DNA of 64,000 nucleotides, taken from positions 62,001-126,000 of the forward strand of contig JBBELK010000015.1 in the NCBI GenBank assembly GCA_037783545.1, written 5' to 3'. The position numbers were made by a program, and so were the translations under genes. Under the pieces are notes generated by a model, which saw only the letters and a list, made by a program, of their open reading frames with translations, was not told where the DNA came from and ran no database searches. Source of the stretch: Henricia sp. BOLD:AAB3569. Its lineage: Eukaryota; Echinodermata; Asteroidea; Spinulosida; Echinasteridae. Of the stretch, positions 10,225 through 22,200 are shown piece by piece. Position 1 is the stretch's first letter, and each line of letters begins with the position of its first letter.

Positions 10225-13200
10225 CTACAACGTCAGTATCTGTGCACCATTTGATGGAGCTGTCAAGTAGAATGTTGCATTGCCGGAATATTTGTCCTGG
10301 AATGGGAAGAAGTGATAATTGAAAGATGTCATTACATGCGTCTTGACGTTAATTCATAGACTCTTTGCACCAGTGACACTGTTTGTGGGTAAGTTTCAAA
10401 CTAACATCATTCAACTTTTTGCTCTGTAACTATTAGTTATTTCACCACATGATTTGTTTTCCCTTGTAAAAGGGTACCTTTTGTGGAAGAAATTGCCAAC
10501 TGAATGTTTTTATTTTAAATTTGTCTGCAGAATTTCTTTTACTATTCCATACAAAAACATGCATGGATTTTCAGGTTTTCTGAAGTATTACTGATCTATG
10601 TGGCTGAAATTTCTACAAGGTAGTTTATCAACATTATTCTTTAGTTATGTAATGCTGTTGTTCCCGTTTTAAAAGGTTTTCCAATCATGTAAATCTTCAT
10701 TTTACCTTGATGTAGGCGACAGCTTTTTGCACAGCATCTTTCTTGAGTAGAGTGACAGTACAACCTCCGAATCCACCACCTGTCATTCGTGATCCATACA
10801 CCCCCTCTACTGCTATGGCTGATTCTACCAACTGGTCTAGCTCGGGGCAGCTCACTTCATAGTCATCGCTAAGGCATCGGAAAGACGACAAGGAATGTTT
10901 ATTATTTGTTACCTACCGGTATCACCACAAAATGAGCTAAAGAAAATATTGAAAAATTGAGATATTGGTATTTTTTTAATTCAGCAGAAAAAAAGCTTTC
11001 CAATGATATAATATAACACATAGGGTAAAACTATTCCCCGAACGCAACAAAATGTTTTACGTGGCACGAAGAAAGCTATTGTCACAATTGGACTGAAAAT
11101 GATGTTTTTAATTGTTGGATGACGCTAAAAATTTGGGATCAAATAAGAGTTACTCTTTCCAAATATTACAAACCCCTAAAATTGACCTCCCCTTCAATTT
11201 TTTCACTGTCCTTATAGGAAATAGCTAAGTGCAACTTTGTGGTGACTGGAAGCAACTAGGAGCAACTGATCAGTTGCTTAAAAGGTCGATGTACGCACAC
11301 TCGCAACTACTGGCAACTGGAAAAATCCCAGTTGCGGTCAGTGATGTTGGTGTACGAGTGCGTACGATCACGCGAGGTGCACATCGACAGCAACTGATCA
11401 CTTGAGTTGCTTCCAGTTGCGAGGTCGATGTACGCTACGCTGAAGAATCATCGCGATCTGATAATTGACTTAGTGCGGTCGGGATTTTGAGGACCCAAAT
11501 TGCCCCTTTAACCAAGCCACGCAAGGCTCCTTACCGTAGTGAGTTATGACTCGCCACCATCAGCCGACCGAAGGTGACGTAATCTGCCCTCTCCAGAGCT
11601 TCAGCTGCCTCGGTGGTGCGTTTGATCTCACCGATAACGTGTCTTGCTCTGTGGAAAACGTCCTTGTCCATACTGCCCTCGTTAGCTGAGAACACAAAGA
11701 TTTTTGTTCTTGATTATTACAAGTCGAGTTTTTGTGACCATAAGAAGAAATTTATGGCAGATCCATGCTTATTAAAATACAAAAAACCAATGGAAATTCC
11801 AGGCAGAAGACGGGCATTCTGAGCAGAATCTGGACACCGCCAGGAATTTCCATTGTGGGCAAAAAGTGCTTTTGTGATTGTGATTTGTCAGTGCAATTTC
11901 CCTCCACACTGCTTTTTCTCAAAGTGACGCTTGTTGAATATACGCGTGAAAAGGCTTGGTATGAATTCACCCTTAGCAACGTGTATGAACACTCCGCAAG
12001 GCAAGACTAACTGCACCAGCCTCCATAAGAGTTTCTCCCTGAAATTCGCCCTGTAGAATTAACCTACCCATGAGATCCTGCATGGTCGCGTCCCGTAGAC
12101 TCGCCTTGTTCAGTGCACTAGCTGCTTCCTGACACTGCCTGCGACGCGTTGGGTATTCACTCCCAGTCAGCTCATGACGAACGTTGGAGTTGGTGACTAG
12201 TACAACCAGCTGAGGGTCTGTGAGCGGTATCAACTTGGCTTCCACTGAGCTGCGATAAAATGGAATATTTGAAGGTAAATTGTGCTCTAACATCCCTGGA
12301 ATTTTTGTACCCTAAATAATTTTTTTCTTGTAAAATCCAAGATGGCCACCATTAAATGAGTATACCCAAGAAACGAAAGACATTGTGCTGAATAATGTCA
12401 AAAGGACAATGAACATAACCCACTGAAAAGTGATACGAAGTTCACAAAGAAATGCAATCGCAGTGCAATAGACCGTATCGAATAGCCGCCATTTCGTGGG
12501 GCAGTGTCTTTGTTCCTTGAGGACATGCATGGTTGCACATATTGTGCTTCCATTGTTGAACGGTTTAAGTAACAAAAGGTGCCCCACAAGATGGCAGCTA
12601 TTCGATACGGTCTATACCTTGTTACATGGATGTCGCCATTTTGTCCGAAAACTGGGCAAAGAATGACATTTTTCCGTGTGTAGTTCTATTACAATAGATG
12701 AAAAAAATAATATGCAAAAATACCATTATTTGCTCGCTTTGTATCTGCTTTTCAATACATGACTGCATAAAGCTTCTGTGTACTGAAAATTCTTATCCCC
12801 ACAATTGATTTGCATTTTTTTATTTTGTTTCCCAACTAGAAAGTGAAATTTTATTTATTTTTCTTTTGTGTCTCGGAATATTGCAAACCCCCAACTATAT
12901 TTTAGATGGATGAGGTAGTTGTGGCCCAACATCATTAAATTTTACATACCGACAATCAATAAGTAATGCGTGTCCCTCCTTTCCCATGACCGAAATGAAC
13001 TGGTCCATAATGCCGCAAGGCATCTTGGGAAACTCGTGTTCAGCTTTCTGGCAAGACAACGCTTTCACTTTGAAATCGACCGTCGGTCCGTTGGGGTCCA
13101 TTGCCTCGAGGAATGTGTATGTGGCGACTTCAATAGAGGCGGAGCTTGAGACTCCGCCCCCAAGGGGGACGGATGAAGAAATGACAGCATCGAAGGAGTT

Positions 13201-14943
13201 AAGATTGCCTGGATAAAAAAAAACAATAAAGATGTCGTTTTGTAAAAACATTTTATTTATTCATACATAGTTTTGGTAATTTTGGATGAAGAAAGCAGTG
13301 ACTCCTGTTATGTCAGCTTCCGCATCAGTCAAAATAACTCATTCAAAAATATTTGTTTTTTGCCTTCTCATTGACCAATCAGAAGCAAGGATATTAATCT
13401 GCAACTTTTCTCAGCCAATTAGAAATGACCTTTCCTGCCATATTTAGCTAGCATAGAATGCCAAATTGAATTTGTTGCTGATGTGGGTATGGTTTTTACT
13501 TTTGAGTAAAACTGTGGGTAGGAACTGCAGCGACTGGTAAGGTAAACTTAGTGTTACAAGAAAGTTCATTCTTGATTGGCTGAGAAAAGTTTTAAGTTAA
13601 CATCTTTGCCTCTGATTGGTCAATGATCTGAGTAGGTGTTTTACAACAGAGAACAGCAGCAGCAGCTGACAAAAAAATCATATATTTGAGTAAGCCCAGT
13701 AATGTAGAACCCAACAAAACAGTTAAAACAAAACAATTTTTTATATAAATTTTTGGCTCAAAGTAGGAAAGTTGTAGGTCAAGGAATGAAGAATACAGGT
13801 ACATGTTGTTGTAACAAACATGAATTTATTGCAAAAGTCATTTATATTTTTGTAAAATATTTTACAACAAAAATTCTCCTGAAATTTACAAATGCCCAAG
13901 AAGGGCCTGTGGCAGCTTGTCAACAGTGCATAAAGGGTTTTCTTAACCCTAACTCTATGCAAAATCGTAGTGATTGAGGAGTGTTACGGTTAAAACTGTG
14001 TTGTACCCATGTCAAACAGAGATTTTGCAGGGACCATAGTGTAAAAAGGTCCCTAAATAAGAGCACAAATTCTATACCTGGGTAATTCTGCACAACCCCC
14101 TTGACATAGTTTGCCCAAGAAGGTTTGCCCGGCTGCAAGGGGGTGTCTGTAGTTGGAAGCTTGAATTCCACACTTTTAGGATTGTCTGCATTTTCAGCTG
14201 TCGTCACGACTCGGCACACGCCCGTTGTAGTCTTGTTGCCAACAAACACTGTTACTTGGGGTAAAGCCTGTCAAACAAAAATTGTCTTAAATTGACCAAT
14301 GAAAAAATGTGCAAATAAACTGCACATAGGGGCCGTGGCCAAGTGGTATCTTTAGACATTGAATCCCAGCCGGTCCATGGTGAGTGTGCCCTTGGGCAAG
14401 GAACTTTGCCAAAAATTCCCTCTCTTCACCCAGAGTAAATGGGTACCTGCAACTTATGCAAGGGTAGTACGTAAGCTGCGTATAAGGCACTTACTCCCCA
14501 GCGAGTTGAGGATTAGGGAATATTTAATTATTGAGCTCAATGACCAGGGGTATTAATATGACAGCATCTTGAGCATCTTTGGGATGACGCTAGTTTGATG
14601 ATAAAAATTCCCCCTCCTCGGCCCCTCCCCCTCCTCGGCCCCTCACCCTCCTCGGCCCCGCCCCCTCCTAGGCCCCGCCCCCTCCTAGGCCCCGCCCCCT
14701 CCTCCTTCCATGCCTTCGGCGCGGCGCGCGCGGCGCGCTGTGTTTACAAAAAAAAAAGAACCGGACCATAGGAAATACGAATCCGTCGTTATAATCAGTG
14801 TGCTCCCCGATCAAGTTGACTCTCCCCGGGGCGCAGGCAGCAAAGTTGGGTTTGCTGCCAAACTTCTCCTGGAAAACACCGCTTGCATCTTGCACCAGTT
14901 GCTCGATGCTTTTGATGTCAGAAACTCCCTCCGTCGCTGCCAT
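10225..14943 (-). CDS. GALK1: Galactokinase, complete, 397 aa
   Basis: Cytosolic GHMP-family kinase that phosphorylates galactose at C1 with ATP, the first committed Leloir step. Exons in transcript order: 14943-14767, 14267-14078, 13208-12950, 12249-12068, 11685-11535, 10868-10706, 10296-10225; total 1194 nt with consistent phases. The start ATG (14943-14941) has A at -3 and G at +4. Visible motifs: galactokinase signature [14 protein letters not shown] (residues 39-52, with R41 the likely catalytic Arg), ATP-binding [13 protein letters not shown] (137-149), MPCGIMDQF with likely catalytic Asp191, and the third GHMP motif [13 protein letters not shown] in exon 6. Length is close to human GALK1 (392 aa), and similarity is to GALK1 rather than GALK2. 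The exon 1 donor is the weak gtccgg. The last exon is only 72 nt. Exons 2-7 are AT-flanked, whereas exon 1 is GC-rich and followed by a C/G tandem array. Confidence 0.96.
10440..10700 (+). mobile_element. Family C element, left-truncated, in GALK1 last intron
   Basis: Matches 4140-4400: agaaattgccaactgaa, acaaaaacatg, tctatgtggctgaaatttc, agtttatcaacattattc, ccaatcatgtaa. Confidence 0.7.
11215..11440. repeat. Clustered CAGTTGC/GCAACTG motif region in GALK1 intron 5
   Basis: At least eight copies of gcaact(g) or its complement in 225 bp, with two copies of ggtcgatgtacgc (11283, 11422). Internally repetitive, possibly a degenerate MITE. Confidence 0.6.
11700..11870 (+). mobile_element. Family F palindromic MITE, one arm
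   Basis: Contains gtcgagtttttgtgaccata, gcagatccatgcttatt and aatggaaattccaggcagaa, matching 30745-30950 and 54200-54415. In GALK1 intron 4. Confidence 0.7.
12466..12617. mobile_element. Family L MITE with about 36-bp TIR
   Basis: Left arm atagaccgtatcgaatagcc to ttcgtggggca; right arm tgccccacaagatgg to tattcgatacggtctata. In GALK1 intron 3. A second copy is at 26266-26395. Confidence 0.85.
13369..13626. repeat. Inverted repeat with about 60-bp arms in GALK1 intron 2
   Basis: Arm 1 (13369-13428) has cattgaccaatcagaagcaa and cttttctcagccaatta; arm 2 (13565-13626) has the complements tgattggctgagaaaag and tctgattggtcaatg. The arms contain CCAAT-box-like words by chance or descent. Confidence 0.75.
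14330..14500 (+). mobile_element. tRNA-derived SINE with conserved body, in GALK1 intron 1
   Basis: Degenerate head gggccgtggccaagtgg, then gtgcccttgggcaaggaact, ctctcttcacccag and aaatgggtacctgcaactt. The body matches the SINE at 50695-50895. Confidence 0.65.
14612..14705 (-). repeat. 17-bp GC-box-like tandem array in GALK1 intron 1
   Basis: Five units of 17 bp plus a partial sixth: on the plus strand ccctcctcggcccctcc and variants, at 14612, 14629, 14646, 14663 and 14680. The three units nearest exon 1 carry ccccgccccc, the reverse complement of the Sp/KLF GC box GGGGGCGGGG. The array starts about 60 bp inside intron 1, just downstream of the first exon. It is G-rich on the transcribed RNA and could fold as G-quadruplexes. 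The regulatory role is inferred. Confidence 0.75.
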
Positions 14944-15439
14944 TTTGTAAATCCACCCACCGCGCGCTCACTGCACCACCGCTAAAGCGATATACCGCCC
15001 TCACGCGGCGTGGTGCGAACAACTTATACGTATGTACGTTCGACAGATGGGAACTCCCAACAGACAACTAAATTATGTTTATTTTTCTGTAAAAATGAGC
15101 ATTCGATTGTTGTACCGCCGCTACCATGTGAATATATAGCTTATGTGGCCATAAAGATTCGTATTGAAAAGTTGACCTCGATTTGTTTGGATATTTTAGT
15201 GAGTATTTTAAATCATCAGCCTCAGGCCTAGGTGGCCATGACAATGACTCATTGAATGACATGATTGATGTTTACACATTGTGGTGTCACCGTGTGAAGT
15301 TGTAAGACTATTGTAAGCCCACGCTCTCGCTGTGTAATTTGTACCTTTGTACAGAATACATTACTTGCAAAAAGCATGGGCTTGTTGGGTTTTTGTTTGG
15401 TTTTGTTTTTTTAGGGGAAGCGTGAGGGTGGTTGTTTGA

Positions 15440-15730
15440 TTTGTTGGTTTGATCATATCTCCATGGTTTGATGCTGTTGGCAGCCTGGGCGTGTTGTAAT
15501 GCATGGAGTGCGTAGAGCACCCCATACGACACACCCAAAAAAGTCCGGCCACTGGGGGCATGCAGTTTACCGCTCTGGCTGTCTTCAGACGGCCAGAGGC
15601 ATTCTGGCTAACTTCAACCTGGACAAAGTCACTGAAGTGAAACGGTCTTGAAAACAATTCCAAAGTGATCGATCAATTCCTTAATTAATTGTTATCCACA
15701 AGTTTTTATTCAACAAACTCAGGATTGTTC
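15440..15730 (+). repeat. Family E fragment, right part
   Basis: Contains cggtcttgaaaacaattcca, gtgatcgatcaattcc and gttatccacaagtttttatt, matching 38580-38680. Upstream of SNX29. Confidence 0.6.
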
Positions 15731-15778
15731 TGATCAAAAAATCGATATGTGTATTTTAAGAAAATTGCATATTTATTG

Positions 15779-16180
15779 GTATTTTTTTGTATACATTGAA
15801 CAGAGATTTGAATGAAATTACCTCCTGCAATCAACAGATCATCAAATTCTAAGATATACTTCCCACTTGCACTTCTGTCGCAAATGTTGCATTTCTGAGA
15901 TAAATAAATGATAAATTACTGCGTAAAGTAATGCACAAAATGACGCTGCGAGCGGTCTGTGTGTAAGCACGACAACAAAGGTCGCTGCGTGCGCGCGTGA
16001 ATGGTTATCTTGTGCACTAACTGAAGGCAATTTTTGAAGGAGAAAATGTGATTTTTCTACAGAAAAGCAACATTTGCGACAGAAGTGCAAGTGGGAAGTA
16101 TATCTTAAAATTACATTATCTGTTGATTCCAGGAGGTAATTTTCTTAAAATCTTTGTTCAATGTATACGGAAAAAATACC
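15779..16180. mobile_element. Family G palindromic element upstream of SNX29 start exon
   Basis: Ends are inverted: ggtatttttttgtatacatt and atgtatacggaaaaaatacc. Inner blocks cttcccacttgcacttctgt and complement. Ends 66 bp before the exon at 16247. Confidence 0.8.
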
Positions 16181-16268
16181 TATTTATTTTTTGGGATAGC
16201 ATAGCTCTGGCCATCAGAACTAAAGTACAACTTGTTTAATTTCTAGATGTCATTGAACGCTGGCAGAC

Positions 16269-19200
16269 ATGGATCACCTTCCACAAGAGCGACAACATCT
16301 ACTGGACCGACTACTGGATGCGGTCAAGCAGTGTCAAGTCCGTTTTGGTGGTCGCACGGAGTTGGCTACGGACAGCGATAGCCGCGTGTCATGTCTATGC
16401 GCTCAGTTTGAAGCTGTGTTACTGCACGGACTGAAACGTGGTACCATCAACCCACTCAGATCGCTCCAGTAAGAATTTAGTCGTCTCTTATCTTGATTTG
16501 TTTAGTTTGAGTATTATCTGATCTTCCAAATTGTTAAGATGAATCACATTAATGTGAAATTGTGAATTCTACCCATAGGTTACATGATTTTGCAAGATTG
16601 ACATTATTGAATACAATTTGCATAAATGTATCTTGAAATGGTATTTTTTCCGTATACAATGAACAAAAATTTGAAGGAAATTACCTCCTAGAATCAATAG
16701 TTAATCTAATTCTAAGATATACTTCCCACTTACATTTTTCTCGCAAATGTTCCTTTTCTACAGAAAACTCACATTTTCTCCTTCAAAAATTGCATTCAGT
16801 TCGTGCACAAGAAAACCATTCACGCGCGCGGGCAACGCCCTTTGTTGTCGCGCTAATGCACGGACCACTCGCGGGGTAATTTTGTGCATTACTTTCTGCA
16901 GTAATTTTATCATTTATTTATCTCAGAAATGCAACATTTCCGACAGAAGTGCAAGTGGGAAGTATATCTTAGAATTTAATGATCTATTGATTCCAGGAGG
17001 TAATTACATTCAAATCCTTGTTCAATGTATAGTTGTATACGGCGAAAAATACCTAGAAATGTAACATTTGAATACTTTCTTGTTTATTTTTCAGGCAGAT
17101 GACGGGAATCAGTGTGCCTAGTATTCCCTTGATCAAACAGGACAATGAACAAGGTACATTTTACACTTCCATGATGGCAAGCTTCACGGAACAGGAATGC
17201 AACAAAGGAGTGTGGGGTCAGAATAAAAAACACAAAAAAACAACGATGTCAACTGTATTGCACTCAAGCAAGGGGAGTTAAAGTTCAGTATTTTGCTTCC
17301 ACCATACCTAATACAATGGCACGATTCAGATTGGACAATTTAACTATTTTAATTTGGATGTTTTTGACAAGACATCGATAAATCCAAACTCACTTAAAAA
17401 TTTCCTAATTGTCTACACACAAATTGCCCAAATCACAAGTTGCATTGTTCTTTGGTGTTTTTCATTCTGACCCCACACTCCTTTGTTGCATTCCTGTTCA
17501 GTGAAGCTTGCCATCATGATCTCTCTTGAGCTCTATTCTTTTAAGGGATATGTTCAGCTAAAATTTGATATATTATTTTCCTACATTAAATCCAATTTAA
17601 TAATAAATATCTATAAATGTCTTACTGGTGACAGAACTTTTTTGGTCGAGTGTATATAAAAAATTAAAACAATAACAAATATTTTTTAAATGCCACTTTT
17701 TAAACTTTTCCAACAAAATCTACATATGTTCCAAATGTTGAATTTTTGCAGCTTTCTGGCCGATAGTTCGCGATAACCTTACAAAGCACGAACTCCAGCG
17801 TTACATGTCTTTGAAGCACATCACCACAGATGCGGGAAAGGCCAGAGCATGGCTACGAAGCACGCTCAATGAACACTCGTTGGAGAGGTACCTGCATACG
17901 CTACTCGGAGTGCCAGACATGCTCAGGTAATATACGATTCAATAAAAGAAACACAAATTATATTCTCACTGAAAAATCGAGGAGCTTAAGAGATGTAACA
18001 TATTTTATCGGTCAGTAACATGTATAAACACACCTCTTATGACAAGGCTGACTGTACCAGCTTTCATAAGAGCCACTGAGGCAGGATGCGCCACTCTGCC
18101 TGAAGTATCTCACTGGGCTTTTGCATTTCTAGGAAGATGTGTGTCTCCAGAGATCAGCTGATCCTATGCAGGCCTAATCAAGTTGAAAATCCAACAAAAT
18201 GCTTTTTTTCTGAGAGCCCTTATCTGCAGGATTTTCCCAGAAACAAGAATTGTCACATTTCATTGCTGTGGGAATCACTTTATTCAAAAAGATCCACTTG
18301 GACCTGTTCGAACTGCTAACCTGGTAACAAGTACCCTTTGTGTGTTGCCAAGGTTTCTGGGTCTGCACAAAAACCAGTGAACCATTTCCCCTGCACTTTA
18401 GCAATGAACGTTTTAGGATACCAGCCAATGTTTAGACCCAGTTACCATGTCAATTGACAGTCTTTTTTCCCCCTTTTTTGGACACATTTAGGCAGTACTA
18501 TGAACCATGGGCATTCCTCCTGGATGACGAACGGTCCAGCATGATCCCCACCATGGCGAGGGGTCTGGGTTCCATACTGTTTGCCATTAATATTGACAAG
18601 GAAGAACTCAACGGAATCAAGCAGGTAGGAATTCAGCAATATTTAACCTTTGAATCTTACATGTGCAAATACGCACGTACAGTATCAATTTCTTATCTTT
18701 AATATAAGCTCATCATTGTATGAAACATGACTCATTCTGCCAAAATAGAATTTGGTGGACCATTTGTGTTGTGATTTTGTGTCCTGACCTGTCAAAATAT
18801 GCTGAGGCTGATCCCGATAGGTGGCAAGTAAAAATGCCGATAACTGACGGCCGTTTATTTTTTTTGCCAATATTCTTGTTTAATCCAGTCCTAATGTTTC
18901 GGCTCATTTTTTTCTTAGCTTGGTATAAAGATCATCAGACACCTACCAGGAGTTTATCATAGAAACATTTTAACTTCATTTTCATGCTGAAAAAAAAAAT
19001 CCATTTGAGAAGTTGGCCATTGCTATTTTTTTCGTTAAAATGACTTTTTAAGGATCACATTTGATAGAACCCGCCACCCCACCCACCCCGTTTCAAAAAA
19101 AAACAACAAAAAAAACATTTCTAAAATACTTTTTTTTAGTAAGTTGTTTATGTTTTGCGCATATGGTCTAGAGCCACAAATACTCAATTGTCCCAAAATT

Positions 19201-22200
19201 GCCAAAAAATTGATTGTTAATTCTATGAAGTACTTTATGTATTTACAAGATCACATGCCTATCCGGTATGCACTTGACCTTTAACCTCAATCCATTTTTA
19301 TTTCAGTTCAGTGTGCAAACCATAAGCTTACACTGTTTTATTTTGACAGAGACACACTAATAAAATGAGCTCACCCCAGGTGCTCATTTCAGATCATGCA
19401 TCAGATAACGGGAATATATTTATAAATCTTGCAATATCTTACTTGAATCACACTTGTTGATAAATTATTCAGTCTGAAGAGACACATGTTCCTTTATGAA
19501 GAATAGAACTTGCCCATAGACATTAAAATTGGATGGCTTTCGGGTGATCTGAGAATATACTGCACAAGATATAAAAGTACCAAAAAAACGAAAGCGAGTA
19601 TTCTGATACAGTATCGCCCTAAAATACATAAAATTAAGCTTTTATTTCTTTTTTGATTTTGTAAGATTTCCACAAGATTTTTTTAATTTTTATTCATACT
19701 CCTGTTTATTCATTTCATTCATAACTGCATGCACTTTTGTTGCTGTTGTACAGTATTTTTTACCTGGTCATGGATTTAGAGATGAAACAGGCTAAAAAAT
19801 GTTCTTAGTGTTTCCTCACAAAATCTTAAATTTTTCCCACTCGAAATTTTGGGTTTTTCCATCAAATATGCAAATTCCAATGCTAGATAAGTCATTTTAA
19901 AGAAAGAACTCTCTGATCAACTTCTCAACTCTTACCAAAATTAGTGCCATCTTATTCCAACATGATAGTATCTTTCTGAAAAGGCCAGAATGCCTTTTCT
20001 TTTGTTTTGCTTCTAAAGAAGGCTTTGTCCAGTGTTGTAGTCAAGTACTTTTTGAGTACTCAAAGGAAATGATGTCTAATATAACTTGTGATTACACAGA
20101 CAATGTCAAACTCGATGTACAATAAGAACTGTACTTGCGCCAAAACAGAAACCTCCCAAATAGGAAGATAACAAACAAGATTTGTAATTTTTGTTTCAGT
20201 TCTTTTCATCAAGTGAACTAGATATACACAAAGGATAAACTGGATTGTTTGATCATTTGGCATAAATGTCATAAACTGGTATCTGAAATGAAACCGAAAG
20301 TTGTATATTGTACAAGATACCAACTGTTTGTTTTGGTTTGAAACAGTCTATGCTGAATTTTGTTTACTCGACAGAGTCTATTGTGCATTTTGGGTTCATC
20401 TTGGGAACATCTTGATTCATCATCAATTGATTTCTTTTATTTTGAAACAAAATAAAGTAATTTGTTTAAAATATGGTCTTGATAATAAAATTTACTGTTG
20501 AAAGACCCATGTCGTTTATTGTGTTGTTCTCATTGACACAAACAGGGAGCTAGTCTTAGTTCACTGATTCAAACGTCTGATGTCATCCATGCTAGCAGTA
20601 TGACGTATAAGGACCCTGAGCCTGTGATTGTCGCTGGAACAGCGCCCTCAGGTAAGGCAGACAACATACCGAGCAGATATATATACCGAGCAATAAACAA
20701 AAATGCAAATTTTCAGTTTAATCAAAATTTGAAAAGTTAACATAGAAATATTCACACACTTTGTTACACATGACTGCAAAAAAAAAGCTGCTGTGTGCTG
20801 AAATTTCTCACTCGCGATTGACTGCATTTTTGTTTCAATAAAAAAAAAAAAGAGGAAATTGTTTTACATTGATTTTGTTGTTCGGTATTGAGCTCGTGCC
20901 AATGACGTCATTTTGGGAGTAAAACAATGCCACGTCGTTGTGGAAGCAATGTGCGTGCGCGTTGTGTGTGTCCATAGCGCGCGTAACGTGCTATGCTGAG
21001 GCTCCTATTGGTGAACTAAACTGCGTTACGCCAACCAGAGAGACACACAACGCGCACGCACATTGCTTTCACAATGACTCAGCATTATTTGACTCCCAAA
21101 ATGGCATATTTGCACGTGTTCGAAAGGGGTCAATACAATGTCTTTTATGTCGTTTTTCTTTGGCTAATTTCATTTGCTGAAATGGCTCATAAAACATTTG
21201 CTGTGAAGAGAATATTTAATTTGTTTTCTCCTAACCGAAGTGACAAAGTTTCAATTATTGTTTTTACCAACACCCAGGAGCAAGTGACAAAAAAGAGAGG
21301 AAGAGAAAGAAAAAGAAGAGTTTAATCTCCATCGTTTCCTTTAACGACGACGATTCCGGGAGCACAGTGGTTACGTGCGGATCACCGCCAACCCGCGGAA
21401 ACAGATCGCGCAAGGACTCGACAGGAAAAACAGACAAATCGACCAGAGATAAAAGGAGACAAAACAGCGCGGAAACAGTGGGGTTTGACGTTCCTGTTGA
21501 ATCAACCAAAATCGTTACGCAAACTAGTAATGGAGAATCTACCAATTTGTCGAGTATCAGTATTAGTACTAACCACTCAGTATTGCAGTCTCGGAGTGTT
21601 GACACGTCGCTGTCTGCAGCGGAACAAATCGTCGCGGATCAAGCGTCGCCATCTTTGCGAAGTGCCAGTGACTCGGCTTCAACAAACACCGGCAATTCAG
21701 AACCGATGCATGCCACACGACATCATTTCAACTCGGATGAAATAAGTGAACACAGGCAAGGCCAGCCAATTCTGGTTCAAACCGGTCTAGTCCAGAACTC
21801 GCAAGCACAAACCAAACCAGCCAACATTCCAGATCCCCAGAACGATAGATACAATTTCAGCGACAGAAACAGAATCGACAGGACAGGTACGCAACTCGCC
21901 ACGTCGTTCCCGGCCAAAACTCCGCCACCTACGCCAAGCAACGCAGTTTTCGCGAGTCAATTTGAGCAAAGTATCCTGGATCCCGAGAGTGTCGTTGACA
22001 GACTCCGTCAGCAGGAAATCTCCTCTAAAACAGCCTCAGAATCCAGTAGTCTTGACACAGATTTCAATGAGGGGACTCCACCCCGAGGTCCTGAGGTTAA
22101 CGATGGTACAGCGCCCACATCTTTCCCAAAACGTCAGAGCATCCATATAATCGGTGGTGGTGATGAGGATTTGGAGGTGCCTATGTATCCAGTTAATGAG

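Larger units (their letters stand above)
14944..16246. promoter_or_regulatory. Head-to-head GALK1/SNX29 upstream region
   Basis: GALK1 reads left and SNX29 reads right from this 1.3-kb gap. The part next to GALK1 (14944-15020) is GC-rich with several CG dinucleotides, as expected for a CpG promoter. A noncoding first exon of SNX29 is expected here or in the repeats because its start-codon exon is preceded by a splice acceptor (16244-16246). From 15440 to 15730 there is a dispersed repeat, and from 15779 a palindromic element. No TATA box is assigned. Confidence 0.4.

Noticed and set aside
16247-16268. Upstream ATG at the first base of the SNX29 exon
   Set aside because: Out of frame with the RUN domain; the frame used has a stop at 16254 and a better context at 16269. 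It could act as an upstream start.
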